A DNA stretch of 64,000 nt from Streptomyces achromogenes (GCF_030816715.1 NZ_JAUSYH010000001.1:7688001-7752000); one strand, 5' to 3'; positions 16,664-25,508 are shown, numbered from the stretch's first letter. Notes: a model not told the origin generated them from the sequence alone. Program-made: numbers and translations.

Positions 16664-17446
16664 TCAGCGGGCCGCCGCCGGCTCCTGCGGCTCCTCGCCG
16701 GGATCGTCCTCGCCCCCCTCGCCGCCCGCGCCGTCCGCCACGGGCAGGTCCGGCATCAGGTAGCCGACGCCGCGCAGCGTGCGCAGGTACGCCGAGCCGC
16801 CCGGCGCGCCGGCCAGCCGCGAACGCAGCCGGTACACCGTGGACTTGACCACGTCCCGTCCGCCCAGCAGGTCCGTGGCGCCCCACACCTCCCTCAGCAG
16901 GTCCTGCCAGGACTGCGGCACACCCCGTCGGGAGGCCAGGTGGCACAGCAGCTTGAACTCCGTGAACGGCAGGTCCAGCCGGCGCCCCGCCAGCGTCGCC
17001 GACTGCGCCGCCGGGTCGATCACCAGACGGCCCACACGGACCGCGCCGCCGCCGCCCCGCCGGTGCCGGCGCACCAGGGCCTGGGCGCGCAACGCCACCT
17101 CGCGCGGGTGGAACGGCTTGGTCACGTAGTCGTCGGCGCCGTGCTCCAGGCCCGCGATCACGTCGTCGTGACCCGACAGCGCGGTGAGCAGCATGACCGG
17201 CACGTCCGACCGGGCCCGGATCCGCCCGCACAGGGTGAGCCCGTCCATCGCCGGCATCATCACGTCCAGCACGACCAGGTCGACGGCGTGGTGGCGCAGC
17301 AGGTTCAGCGCGGTCGCGCCGTCGTGCGCGGTGAGCACCGTGAACCCCTGCGTCTGCAGGGCGAACTCGATGATGATCGTCATCTGCGGCTCGTCGTCGA
17401 CCACCAGCACGGTCGGCCCGGCCGCGGTCTGTGCCGAAGTCGTCAT
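16664..17446 (-). CDS. OmpR/PhoB-family response regulator
   Basis: A 260-residue transcription factor. The receiver domain (about 12-125) has VLVVDDEPQ, the phosphoacceptor in LVVLDVMMPAMDG, the switch region LLTAL and the Lys in YVTKPFHPRE. The winged-helix effector (about 140-235) includes LDLPFTEFKLLCHL, KSTVYRLRSRL and the final strand LRTLRGVGYLM. The C-terminal 25 residues are acidic. It is encoded 4 nt overlapped with its kinase and directly upstream of the Fbp-type transport operon, the usual place for a regulator of transporter expression. Confidence 0.94.
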   Translation of the reverse strand: MTTSAQTAAGPTVLVVDDEPQMTIIIEFALQTQGFTVLTAHDGATALNLLRHHAVDLVVLDVMMPAMDGLTLCGRIRARSDVPVMLLTALSGHDDVIAGLEHGADDYVTKPFHPREVALRAQALVRRHRRGGGGAVRVGRLVIDPAAQSATLAGRRLDLPFTEFKLLCHLASRRGVPQSWQDLLREVWGATDLLGGRDVVKSTVYRLRSRLAGAPGGSAYLRTLRGVGYLMPDLPVADGAGGEGGEDDPGEEPQEPAAAR

Positions 17447-18249
17447 GACGCGTCGGGCAGGGTCAGCAGGAACGTCGTCCCGCGGGACGACGCGGTGTGC
17501 ACCATGATCTCGCCTCCGTGCAGCTCCACCACCGTCTTCGTGATGACGAGACCGAGGCCGGTCCCGTCGGCCAGCGGCCGTCCGGTGGCGAAGCGGTGGA
17601 ACAGCCGGTGCCGCTCGGCCCGTGTCATGCCGGCTCCGTCGTCGGTGACGTACACGGCGACGCCGGTGTCGATGAGCGCGACGCGGACGTCGATGCTCCC
17701 GCCGGTGGTGGTGAACCGGCTCGCGTTCGACAGCAGGTTCGTCAGGGCCTGTCGCAGCAGCATCGGGTCCGCCGGGATCCGCGGCATCACCTGCGGGACG
17801 TCCAGACCGACCCGCTGGTCGCGCTGGGCGCACAGCGGACGCATCGCCGTGACGACGTCCCGCGCCACCACCGACACGTCCACCTTCTCCATGCGCGGCG
17901 TGAACAGTCCCGCCTCGATCTTCGCCTGGATCAGCAGGCTCTCGCACAGGCCGATGACCTGCGTCGACTGATGGTCGGCGACCAGCAGCAGCCGCTCCTG
18001 CGCCGCGGTCAGCGGACCCGGGGACCTTTCCCGCAGCAGATCCACCGCCCCCTTGATCATGCTGAGCGGGGTGCGCAGCTCGTGGCTGAGCGCGGTGACC
18101 TGCTCGGCCCGGCGCTCCACCAGGTGCTCCAGCCGGGACAGCTCCGCCACCCGGGCCGAGGCGCCTTTGCGCATGCGCCAGAACGTCAGCAGGCCGGCGG
18201 GGCCCGCACCGCCGAGCGCCGCCACCGGCAACCACCAGGCGGTGACCAT
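17443..18249 (-). CDS. Sensor histidine kinase with a single membrane anchor
   Basis: A 268-residue kinase. One N-terminal transmembrane helix (WWLPVAALGGAGPAGLLTFW) is followed directly by a short linker and HisKA with the H-box SHELRTPLSM, then the ATPase domain: N-box NLLSNASRF, G1 DDGAGM, G2 GTGLGL and a final GGEI strand. No periplasmic sensor, PAS or HAMP domain is visible, so it probably senses through another membrane protein, perhaps the transporter itself, as known for transporter-coupled kinases. It is coupled to the response regulator gene by a 4-nt ATGA overlap. Confidence 0.92.
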   Translation of the reverse strand: MVTAWWLPVAALGGAGPAGLLTFWRMRKGASARVAELSRLEHLVERRAEQVTALSHELRTPLSMIKGAVDLLRERSPGPLTAAQERLLLVADHQSTQVIGLCESLLIQAKIEAGLFTPRMEKVDVSVVARDVVTAMRPLCAQRDQRVGLDVPQVMPRIPADPMLLRQALTNLLSNASRFTTTGGSIDVRVALIDTGVAVYVTDDGAGMTRAERHRLFHRFATGRPLADGTGLGLVITKTVVELHGGEIMVHTASSRGTTFLLTLPDAS

Positions 18250-18513
18250 GGCCCGTCCTCCTCAAGGGACCGCCGTCGTGCACGGGGCGAGGCGGACTCG
18301 TGCATTGTGCACGGCGTCCCCCCTTACGACAATCGGTTCCCAGCCCGACATTTCCCCCGGGGGCCTCGCCCGCGACCCTCGCCCGGATCTCACCGGGCCG
18401 ACCGTCCGGGCCCGACCTCTTGCGCGCAAGCGCACTTCGCGAGACCGGCGCACGAAGCGAGATCCGCGACGGGCACTGACCGGGGAGTAACCAGGGAGGC
18501 TAGGCTGGGGATC

Positions 18514-19086
18514 ATGCCGTCCTCCCGCCGCACCGCCAGACAGGCCGACCTGCTGGAACGACTCGTCGCACTGGTGACGGCGGAGGGGTTCGCCCATCTC
18601 ACGCTCGACGATCTCGCCGAGCGGCTGCGCTGCTCCAAGACGACGCTGTACCAGCTCGCCCGCAGCAAGCAGGGGCTGGTCGTCGAGGCGGTCAAGCACT
18701 ACTTCCGCGGGGCGACCGAGGCCGTCGAGAAGCGGGTCGCGCTGACCGCCGAGCCCTCGGACCGCGTGCGGGCCTACCTGACCGCCGTGGCCGAGCAGTT
18801 GCGCCCGCTCTCCCGCGGCTTCCTCGACGACGTGGCCGACTTCCCGCCCGCCCGCGAGGTGTACGAGGCCAACACACGGATGGCGGCCGAGCGGGTGCGC
18901 CGGCTGATCGCGGAAGGCGTGTCGGACGGCGCCTTCCGCGAGGTGCACACCGCGTTCGTCGGCGAGGTGGCAGCCGCCACCATGCGGCAGATCCAGACGG
19001 GCGAGCTGCAGGCGCGCACCGGACTGACCGATGCCGAGGCCTACGAACAACTCGCCTCACTGATCGTGCACGCCGTCTCCTCCTGA
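18514..19086 (+). CDS. TetR-family transcriptional regulator
   Basis: A 190-residue regulator with an N-terminal HTH: FAHLTLDDLAERLRCSKTTLYQLARSKQGLVVEAVKHYF. The rest is the helical ligand-binding and dimerisation domain. Start at ATG 18514, preceded by a G-rich stretch. It lies upstream of, and in the same direction as, the acyl-CoA dehydrogenase/SDR pair, separated by about 200 bp containing a large inverted repeat. The 264-bp gap before it (18250-18513) shows only a possible CTTCG/CGAAG inverted repeat near 18432-18456. Confidence 0.92.
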   Translation: MPSSRRTARQADLLERLVALVTAEGFAHLTLDDLAERLRCSKTTLYQLARSKQGLVVEAVKHYFRGATEAVEKRVALTAEPSDRVRAYLTAVAEQLRPLSRGFLDDVADFPPAREVYEANTRMAAERVRRLIAEGVSDGAFREVHTAFVGEVAAATMRQIQTGELQARTGLTDAEAYEQLASLIVHAVSS

Positions 19087-19209
19087 CCCGCGCGTCCGGC
19101 CTCCGTCCGGCTCGCGGTCCGGCCTTCCGTCCGGGCCGCCCCTCCGCGATCCCGTCGCCGACACCGCTCGAGCGTCTCTCCGGCCTGGCTGTGCCCGGCT
19201 TCGATGGCG

Positions 19210-19255
19210 TACTGTGAATGATACGTTCGTACGCACGCCAGTATCATTCGCAGTA
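19210..19255. promoter_or_regulatory. 46-bp inverted repeat over the acyl-CoA dehydrogenase promoter
   Basis: Arms TACTGTGAATGATAC (19210-19224) and GTATCATTCGCAGTA (19241-19255) match at 14 of 15 positions around a 16-bp spacer. The hexamer TATCAT (19242-19247) in the right arm is a good -10 box for the downstream gene, so a bound repressor would block transcription. The adjacent TetR protein is the natural candidate. Confidence 0.65.
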
Positions 19256-19290
19256 CTCCGCACTTTCCGCACTCCTCCGTGGAGGTCACC

Positions 19291-20469
19291 ATGCCTGCCA
19301 CCCGCGCCCTGCCGACCGAGGAAGCCGTCGAGCTCATCCAGCTCACCCGCACCCTCGCCGGCAAGGAACTCGCCCCCCGGGTCGCCGACGCGGAGGCGGA
19401 CGGGGCGTTCCCCCGGGACGTCTTCCGCACCCTCGGCCGCAGCGGCCTGCTCGGGCTTCCCTTCGCCGAGGAGGACGGCGGGGCGGACCAGCCGTACGGC
19501 GTCTACCTCCAGGTCCTCGAGGAGGTCGCCGCCGTCTGGTCGAGCGTCGCCGTGGGGATCTCCGTGCACGCCCTGTCCTGTTTCCCGCTGGCCCGTTTCG
19601 GCAGCGCGGAGCAGCGGCGCCGATGGCTGCCGGACATGCTGGCCGGTGAGCTGCTCGGCGCGTACTGCCTGTCCGAGCCGCACGCCGGGTCCGACCCGGC
19701 GGCCATGCTCACCCGCGCCGTCCGCGACGGCGACACCTACGTGCTGAACGGCACCAAGGCCTGGACCACGCACGGCGGCTACGCCGACTTCTACACGGTC
19801 ATGGCCCGCACCTCCGACGACCGGACGCACGGCATCTCCTGCTTCCTCGTCCCGGCCGACGCCCCCGGGCTCAGCGCCGACCCGCCGGAGCGCAAGATGG
19901 GCCTGACCGGCTCGGCGACCGCCACCATGCGGTTCGAGGACGTCCGGGTGCCCGTCGAACGCCGGATCGGGGAGGAGGGGCAGGGGCTGAAGATCGCGCT
20001 CGCCTCCCTGGACTGCGGCCGCCTGGGCATCGCCGCCGTCGCCACCGGTCTCGCCCAGGGCGCCCTCGACCACGCGGTGCGCTACGCCCGCGAGCGGGAG
20101 ACCTTCGGCAAGCCGATCATCGAGCACCAGGGCCTGGCGTTCGTGCTCGCCGACATGGGCGCGGCCATCGAGTCGGCGCGGGCCACCGCGCTGGCCGCCG
20201 CCCGGCTGAAGGACCTCGGCCTGCCCTTCACACGGGAGGCGTCCATCGCCAAACTCGTGGCCACGGACAACGCCATGAAGGTGACCACGGACGCCGTGCA
20301 GGTCCTCGGCGGGTACGGATACACCCGTGACTTCCCGGTGGAGCGCTTCATGCGCGAGGCCAAGGTCATGCAGATCTTCGAAGGAACCAACCAGATCCAG
20401 CGCATGATCATCTCCCGTGCGCTGGACCGCGACGAGGGCGGTGTGCTCACCGTCCTCGGCAAGGAGTGA
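19291..20469 (+). CDS. Acyl-CoA dehydrogenase
   Basis: A 392-residue FAD-dependent dehydrogenase introducing the alpha,beta double bond into acyl-CoA. Motifs: GAYCLSEPHAGSD (FAD/substrate loop), WTTHGGYAD, RYARERETFGKPI, QVLGGYGYTRDFPVER and the catalytic Glu in MQIFEGTNQIQRM. Start ATG 19291 follows GGAGGT by four nt; an upstream in-frame GTG at 19279 is rejected. The gene is paired with an SDR of 3-hydroxyacyl-CoA type, suggesting breakdown of a short or branched acyl-CoA. Electrons would pass to an ETF encoded elsewhere. Confidence 0.95.
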   Translation: MPATRALPTEEAVELIQLTRTLAGKELAPRVADAEADGAFPRDVFRTLGRSGLLGLPFAEEDGGADQPYGVYLQVLEEVAAVWSSVAVGISVHALSCFPLARFGSAEQRRRWLPDMLAGELLGAYCLSEPHAGSDPAAMLTRAVRDGDTYVLNGTKAWTTHGGYADFYTVMARTSDDRTHGISCFLVPADAPGLSADPPERKMGLTGSATATMRFEDVRVPVERRIGEEGQGLKIALASLDCGRLGIAAVATGLAQGALDHAVRYARERETFGKPIIEHQGLAFVLADMGAAIESARATALAAARLKDLGLPFTREASIAKLVATDNAMKVTTDAVQVLGGYGYTRDFPVERFMREAKVMQIFEGTNQIQRMIISRALDRDEGGVLTVLGKE

Positions 20470-20471
20470 TG

Positions 20472-21230
20472 ATGCAGCTCGAGAACACCGCCGCCCTCGT
20501 CACCGGCGGTGCGTCCGGCCTCGGCGCGGCCACCGCGCAGGCCCTCGCCGGGCGCGGCGCGCGGGTCTTCGCCCTCGACCTCAAGGACGGCGTCGACCAG
20601 GCGCCCGAGGTCGACGGCGTCACCTACGTGCCCGCCGACGTCACCGACCCCGAGCAGGTCCGGGCCGCCGTCGCGACCGCCGCCGGGTCCGGCGTGCCGC
20701 TGCGGACGGTCGTCAACTGCGCCGGTATCGGCCCGTCGGCGCGGATCCTCGGCAAGAAGGGCGTCCACGACCTCGGCCTGTACGCCAAGGTGATCCAGAT
20801 CAACCTGATCGGCACGTTCAACGTGCTCGCGCTCGCCTCGGAGGCCATCGCCGAGACGGAGGCCGACGGGGACGGCCAGCGCGGCGTCATCGTCAACACC
20901 GCGTCGATCGCCGCCTACGACGGCCAGATCGGCCAGGCCGCGTACGCGTCCTCCAAGGGCGGGGTCGTCGGGCTGACCCTGCCGGCCGCCCGCGACCTGG
21001 CCCAGTACGGCATCCGGGTGTGCACCATCGCCCCGGGCGTCGTGGAGACGCCGATGCTGGCGACCGTGTCGGAGGAGTTCCGTGCCTCGCTCGCGGCCGG
21101 TGTGCCCTTCCCGCGCCGGCTGGCCCGCCCCGAGGAGTACGCCCGGCTGGCGCTGACGATCGTCGACCACGACTACCTCAACGGCGAGACCATCAGGATG
21201 GACGGCGCGCTGCGCATGGCGCCCCGCTGA
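20472..21230 (+). CDS. SDR, 3-hydroxyacyl-CoA dehydrogenase type
   Basis: A 252-residue Rossmann oxidoreductase. NAD-binding TGGASGLG near the N-terminus, an Asp after strand two (FALDLKDG) favouring NAD, NCAGIG, and the catalytic Ser/Tyr/Lys (NTASIAAYDG, YASSKGG). The C-terminal GETIRMDGALRM strand is as in type 2 3-hydroxyacyl-CoA dehydrogenases (HSD17B10-like). It begins 2 nt after the acyl-CoA dehydrogenase stop, using an AAGGAG that lies within the previous gene's last codons. Together they give two successive oxidation steps. Confidence 0.93.
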   Translation: MQLENTAALVTGGASGLGAATAQALAGRGARVFALDLKDGVDQAPEVDGVTYVPADVTDPEQVRAAVATAAGSGVPLRTVVNCAGIGPSARILGKKGVHDLGLYAKVIQINLIGTFNVLALASEAIAETEADGDGQRGVIVNTASIAAYDGQIGQAAYASSKGGVVGLTLPAARDLAQYGIRVCTIAPGVVETPMLATVSEEFRASLAAGVPFPRRLARPEEYARLALTIVDHDYLNGETIRMDGALRMAPR

Positions 21231-21275
21231 GCCGACCGGGGCGGCCGCGCCCTCGGCGTGCCGGGGCGCGTGGCC

Positions 21276-22061
21276 TCACGGTCTGACCAGCAGCTGGAAG
21301 TCGAACGCGTACCGGGACGCGCGGTAGACGTGCGTCCCGTACTCGACCGCCCGGCCGGTGTCGTCGTACGCGGTACGCCGCATGGTCAGCAGGGCCGCCC
21401 CCTCCGCTTCGGCGAGGAGGGCGGCCTCCTCGGCGGTGGCGGAGCGGGCGCCCACCGTCTGGCGGGCGCTGTGCAGGGTGACGCCCGCGGTGCGCAGCAG
21501 CCGGTACAGGCCCGTCGACTCCAGGCGCCCGGTGTCGAAGTCCGGCAGCGCCGGGGACAGGTAGTTGGACAGGAACGCCACGGGCTGCCCGTGCGTACCG
21601 CGCAGCCGCTCCAGCAGGGTGACCTCGCTGCCTTCCGCGACGGCCAGCGCGGCGGCGACATCCGCGGTCGCCGGCACCCGCTCGTTGCGCACGACGCGTG
21701 TCGTCGGCCGCTGGCCGGCCGCCTCCAGGTCGTCGTACAGGCTGCTGAGCTCCAGCGGCCGCTTCACCTGGCTGTGCACCACCTGCGTGCCGACGCCGCG
21801 CCGGCGCACCAGGAGCCCCTTGTCGACGAGCGACTGGATCGCCTGGCGGACCGTCGGGCGGGACAGTCCGAGCCGGGCCGACAGGTCGATCTCGTTGCCC
21901 AGCAGATTGCCCGGGGCGAGCGCCCCCCGCTCGATCGCCTTCTCCAGCTGCTGGGCGAGCTGGTGGTAGAGGGGCACCGGGCTGGTGCGGTCCAGGGCGA
22001 AGTGCAGCGCGTCGAGCGCGCAGCCCGGCGCGGCACGGGTCCGGGCGCTCGTCCTCGCCAT
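21276..22061 (-). CDS. GntR/HutC-family transcriptional regulator
   Basis: A 261-residue repressor. The winged HTH at about 25-95 reads PVPLYHQLAQQLEKAIERG, LSARLGLSRPTVRQAIQSL and GLLVRRRGVGTQVV. The C-terminal UTRA effector domain (about 115-255) carries LLERLRGTHGQPVAFLSNYL and the closing AFDFQLLV. HutC-type regulators respond to sugar phosphates and similar small ligands. It is divergent from the receptor/permease/ATPase operon and its mRNA would start near a strong inverted repeat, so it very likely controls that operon and itself. Confidence 0.92.
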   Translation of the reverse strand: MARTSARTRAAPGCALDALHFALDRTSPVPLYHQLAQQLEKAIERGALAPGNLLGNEIDLSARLGLSRPTVRQAIQSLVDKGLLVRRRGVGTQVVHSQVKRPLELSSLYDDLEAAGQRPTTRVVRNERVPATADVAAALAVAEGSEVTLLERLRGTHGQPVAFLSNYLSPALPDFDTGRLESTGLYRLLRTAGVTLHSARQTVGARSATAEEAALLAEAEGAALLTMRRTAYDDTGRAVEYGTHVYRASRYAFDFQLLVRP

Positions 22062-22082
22062 CGGGGCACCCCTTCGGGTCGT

Positions 22083-22120
22083 CGGTGCGGTGCGGTGCGG
22101 TGCGGTGCGGTGTGGTGCGG
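22083..22120. repeat. CGGTG pentanucleotide repeat in the GntR leader
   Basis: Six near-consecutive CGGTG units followed by a degenerate copy, immediately upstream of the GntR gene in its 5' leader. It could fold or slip; no known regulatory meaning. Confidence 0.6.
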
Positions 22121-22218
22121 CCGTGGAACCTGTGCGCCTTTCGTCAAGATCAGGTCCGGTTGCCCGGCTGATCGCGCCGTATGGGAGGCTCCTCACGGCG
22201 ATCAGGACCTTGCCCCCA

Positions 22219-22329
22219 GGTGTAGGTCCCGGGAGCTCGTACTGTCAAGACTTTGTTCTTACATTCGGACCTGCTCGTGAAATGATGTCATAACAAAGTA
22301 TTGACAGTCGGCTCGCCAAGGAATTGAAT
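22219..22329. promoter_or_regulatory. Divergent promoters embedded in a large inverted repeat
   Basis: ACTGTCAAGACTTTGTTC (22241-22258) and TAACAAAGTATTGACAGT (22291-22308) are inverted copies matching at 16 of 18 positions around a 32-bp spacer. Each arm carries TTGACA pointing outward. To the right, TTGACA (22301-22306), 17 bp and TTGAAT (22324-22329) form a promoter for the transporter operon. To the left, TTGACA (complement of 22243-22248) with a TACACC at 22219-22224 could drive the GntR gene. The repeat is the likely GntR operator. Confidence 0.65.
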
Positions 22330-22486
22330 CCGGTCCCAGCAGTGCACAGGCCGGGTCCGGGACACCTGAACAGTCGCGGACCCGGCCCCCCGGCCCCAAT
22401 CTGAGAAGAAAAGGGCCCCGGGTCCTCCCGATCGCCTCCACCCGATTCCCGTCGTATTCTCCGTCGCACAGTGAGGTGCAGGAAAG

Positions 22487-23506
22487 ATGGACAGCTCTTC
22501 TCCGTCCCGCTCACGCAGCATCGCTCCGGTCGTGGCCATGGCCGCGGCAGTGGCTCTGACCCTCGCAGGCTGCTCCAGCAGCTCCGGCGGGAAGAAGTCC
22601 GAGGAGAGCGCGGACGGCGCTTCCGCGGGCAAGGCGAGCACCCCGCAGATGACGGTGGCGCTGGTGACCCACCAGTCCCCCGGCGACACCTTCTGGGACA
22701 TCGTCCGCAAGGGCGCCGAGGCCGCCGCCGCCAAGGACAACGTCAAGCTGATCTACTCCGCCGACCCGAACGCCGGCAACCAGGCCAACCTGATCCAGAA
22801 CGCGATCGACCAGAAGGTCGACGGCATCGCCGTCACCCTGGCCAAGCCGGACGCGCTCAAGGACGTCATAGCCAAGGCGAAGTCCTCGAAGATACCCGTG
22901 GTCGGCCTCAACTCCGGTGTCAGCGAGTGGAAGAACCTCGGCCTGATGGAGTTCTTCGGCCAGGACGAGACCGTGGCCGGCGAGGCCCTCGGCAACCGGC
23001 TCAACACCGAGGGCGCCAAGAAGGCCGTCTGCGTCATCCAGGAGCAGGGCAACATCGGCCTCACCCAGCGCTGCGACGGCGTGAAGAAGACCTTCAAGGG
23101 CACCACCGAGGTCCTCAACGTCAACGGCACCGACATGCCGTCGGTCAAGTCGACGATCACCGCCAAGCTGAGCCAGGACAAGGCCATCGACTACGTGGTC
23201 ACCCTCGGCGCCCCGTTCGCGCTGACCTCGGTGCAGTCGGTGGCCGACGCGGGCAGCAAGGCCAAGATCGCCACCTTCGACCTCAACAAGGACCTGACCG
23301 GGGCCATCAGCAAGGGCACGATCCAGTTCGCCGTCGACCAGCAGCCCTACCTCCAGGGCTACCTGGCGATCGACTCGCTGTGGCTCTACAAGAACAACGG
23401 CAACTACATGGGCGGCGGCGAGCAGCCCGTGCTGACCGGCCCGGCCTTCGTCGACAAGTCCAACGTCGAGGCGGTCGCCGCGTACGCCGCGAAGGGCACC
23501 CGGTGA
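22487..23506 (+). CDS. ABC receptor lipoprotein for a monosaccharide or inositol-like ligand
   Basis: A 339-residue periplasmic-binding-protein type 1 receptor of the ribose/galactose/inositol class. A hydrophobic signal ends in the lipobox LAGC followed by a Ser/Gly/Lys-rich tether. The body shows VALVTHQSPGDTFWDIVRKG, SADPNAGNQANLIQNAIDQ, GIAVTLAKP, GNIGLTQRCDGV and FAVDQQPYLQGYLAIDSLW. It starts the transporter operon. Streptomyces inositol loci pair a GntR regulator with just such a receptor, permease and ATPase, and an IolG-like dehydrogenase lies close by; inositol or a related polyol is therefore the best guess, not a certainty. Confidence 0.9.
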   Translation: MDSSSPSRSRSIAPVVAMAAAVALTLAGCSSSSGGKKSEESADGASAGKASTPQMTVALVTHQSPGDTFWDIVRKGAEAAAAKDNVKLIYSADPNAGNQANLIQNAIDQKVDGIAVTLAKPDALKDVIAKAKSSKIPVVGLNSGVSEWKNLGLMEFFGQDETVAGEALGNRLNTEGAKKAVCVIQEQGNIGLTQRCDGVKKTFKGTTEVLNVNGTDMPSVKSTITAKLSQDKAIDYVVTLGAPFALTSVQSVADAGSKAKIATFDLNKDLTGAISKGTIQFAVDQQPYLQGYLAIDSLWLYKNNGNYMGGGEQPVLTGPAFVDKSNVEAVAAYAAKGTR

Positions 23507-24582
23507 TGAGCGGGACCCAGCATGCGGAGCCGGCGGTGGGGACACCGCCGGCCTCCGGCCCGCAGCAGGCCGACGGCCGGACCGCCCGGCGTCCGCTGGC
23601 GCTGAGGCTGTTGGCGCGTCCCGAGGTGGGGGTGTTCCTCGGCGCGGTCGCGGTGTATGTGTTCTTCCTGATCACGGCCCCGCCGGTGCGCGAGGGCAGC
23701 GCGATGGCGAACGTCCTCTACCAGTCGTCGACCATCGGGATCATGGCGTTGCCGGTGGCGCTGCTGATGATCGGCGGCGAGTTCGACCTGTCGTCGGGCG
23801 TCGCGGTGATCACTTCGGCGCTCACCGCGAGCATGCTCAGCTACCAGCTCACCATGAACGTGTGGGTGGGCGTGGTGGTGGCGCTGATGGTGTCGCTGGG
23901 GATCGGGTTCCTCAACGGGTGGATGGTGGTGAAGACCGGCCTGCCGAGCTTCCTGATCACCCTGGGAACCTTCCTGATCCTGCAGGGTGTGAACCTGGCG
24001 GTGACCAAGCTGGTCACCACCAACGTGGCGACCGACGACATCAGCGACATGGACGGCTTCGGGCAGGCCAGGAAGGTCTTCGCGTCGTCGTTCCACATCG
24101 GCGACGTCCAGGTGAAGATCACCATTGTGTACTGGCTGGTGTTCGCGGCGCTGGCGACCTGGGTGCTGCTGCGCACCCGGTACGGCAACTGGGTCTTCGC
24201 GGTGGGCGGCAACAAGGAGTCGGCGCGGGCGGTCGGCGTGCCGGTGACGTTCACGAAGATCTCGCTGTTCATGCTGGTCGGCTTCGGCGCCTGGTTCGTG
24301 GGGATGCACCAGCTGTTCACGTTCAACACCGTGCAGTCGGGTGAGGGCGTGGGCCAGGAGCTGATCTACATCTCCGCGGCGGTGATCGGCGGCTGTCTGC
24401 TGACCGGCGGCGCGGGCTCGGCGATCGGTCCGGTGTTCGGTGCGTTCATGTTCGGCATGGTGCAGCAGGGCATCGTCTACGCCGGCTGGAACCCGGACTG
24501 GTTCAAGGCCTTCCTCGGCGTGATGCTCCTCGGCGCCGTCCTGATCAATCTGTGGGTCAGCCGCACGGCGACCCGGAGGTGA
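23506..24582 (+). CDS. ABC sugar permease, RbsC/FrcC type
   Basis: A 358-residue permease with about ten transmembrane segments. Family motifs include LPVALLMIGGEFDLSSG, LNGWMVVKTGLPSFLITLGT, the cytosolic loop VGGNKESARAVGVPV and the C-terminal VIGGCLLTGGAGSAIG. It starts on the base that ends the receptor gene (TGATG overlap). It forms the channel of the CUT2-type importer with the ATPase encoded next. Confidence 0.93.
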   Translation: MSGTQHAEPAVGTPPASGPQQADGRTARRPLALRLLARPEVGVFLGAVAVYVFFLITAPPVREGSAMANVLYQSSTIGIMALPVALLMIGGEFDLSSGVAVITSALTASMLSYQLTMNVWVGVVVALMVSLGIGFLNGWMVVKTGLPSFLITLGTFLILQGVNLAVTKLVTTNVATDDISDMDGFGQARKVFASSFHIGDVQVKITIVYWLVFAALATWVLLRTRYGNWVFAVGGNKESARAVGVPVTFTKISLFMLVGFGAWFVGMHQLFTFNTVQSGEGVGQELIYISAAVIGGCLLTGGAGSAIGPVFGAFMFGMVQQGIVYAGWNPDWFKAFLGVMLLGAVLINLWVSRTATRR

Positions 24583-24590
24583 CCCACCCC

Positions 24591-25508
24591 ATGACATCCA
24601 CCGACAAGAGCGCTGCCCACGGGGCCGTCATCGCGGACCCGGTCCCCGAGCCAGGGGACGGCCCGATCGTCGAACTGCGCGGTGCGGGCAAGTCCTACGG
24701 CAACATCCGTGCCCTGCACGGTGTGAGCCTGGCCGTCCATCCCGGGCGGGTGACGTGCGTGCTGGGCGACAACGGCGCCGGCAAGTCCACCCTCATCAAG
24801 ATCGTCTCCGGGCTGCACCAGCACACCGAGGGCGAGTTCCTCGTCGACGGCCGGCCGGTGCGTTTCACGACGCCCCGCGAGGCCCTCGACCGCGGGATCG
24901 CCACCGTCTACCAGGACCTCGCCACGGTCCCGCTGATGCCGGTCTGGCGCAACTTCTTCCTCGGCTCGGAGATGACCCGGGGCCGCTGGCCGGTGCGGCG
25001 TCTCGACATCGACGCCATGAAGAAGACCGCCGACCGCGAACTGCGCAACATGGGCATCGTCCTGGACGACATGGAACAGCCCATCGGCACGCTCTCCGGC
25101 GGCCAGCGCCAGTGTGTCGCCATCGCGCGTGCCGTCTACTTCGGCGCCCGGGTGCTGATCCTGGACGAGCCCACCGCCGCCCTCGGCGTCAAGCAGTCCG
25201 GGGTGGTCCTGAAGTACATCGCCGCCGCCCGCGACCGCGGCCTGGGCGTCATCTTCATCACCCACAACCCGCACCACGCCTACATGGTCGGCGACCACTT
25301 CAGCGTCCTGCGCCTCGGCACGATGGAGCTCACCGCCTCCCGTGACCGGGTCAGCCTCGAAGAGCTCACCAACCACATGGCCGGCGGCGCCGAACTCGCG
25401 GCTCTCAAGCACGAGTTGTCCCAGGTGCGCGGCGTCGACGTCGACGAGCTCCCGGAGGTGAAGGACCTCACCGCACCCGTGGCGAACACGGACGAGGGCA
25501 CGTCCTGA
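24591..25508 (+). CDS. ABC sugar transporter ATPase, single-domain CUT2 type
   Basis: A 305-residue ATPase with one nucleotide-binding domain, instead of the duplicated 500-residue RbsA form; the short form is known from FrcA-type fructose importers. Motifs: Walker A GDNGAGKSTL, Q-loop VYQDLATVPLMPV, signature LSGGQRQCVAIARA, Walker B LILDEPTAALGV, His in FITHNPHHAY. A GGAGGT stands 10 nt before the ATG. The last 40 residues are acidic and variable. It completes the receptor-permease-ATPase operon. Confidence 0.92.
   Translation: MTSTDKSAAHGAVIADPVPEPGDGPIVELRGAGKSYGNIRALHGVSLAVHPGRVTCVLGDNGAGKSTLIKIVSGLHQHTEGEFLVDGRPVRFTTPREALDRGIATVYQDLATVPLMPVWRNFFLGSEMTRGRWPVRRLDIDAMKKTADRELRNMGIVLDDMEQPIGTLSGGQRQCVAIARAVYFGARVLILDEPTAALGVKQSGVVLKYIAAARDRGLGVIFITHNPHHAYMVGDHFSVLRLGTMELTASRDRVSLEELTNHMAGGAELAALKHELSQVRGVDVDELPEVKDLTAPVANTDEGTS

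Noticed and set aside
21258..22280. A 340-codon plus-strand frame opposite the GntR gene
   Set aside because: Antisense to the clearly motif-bearing GntR gene and without motifs of its own.
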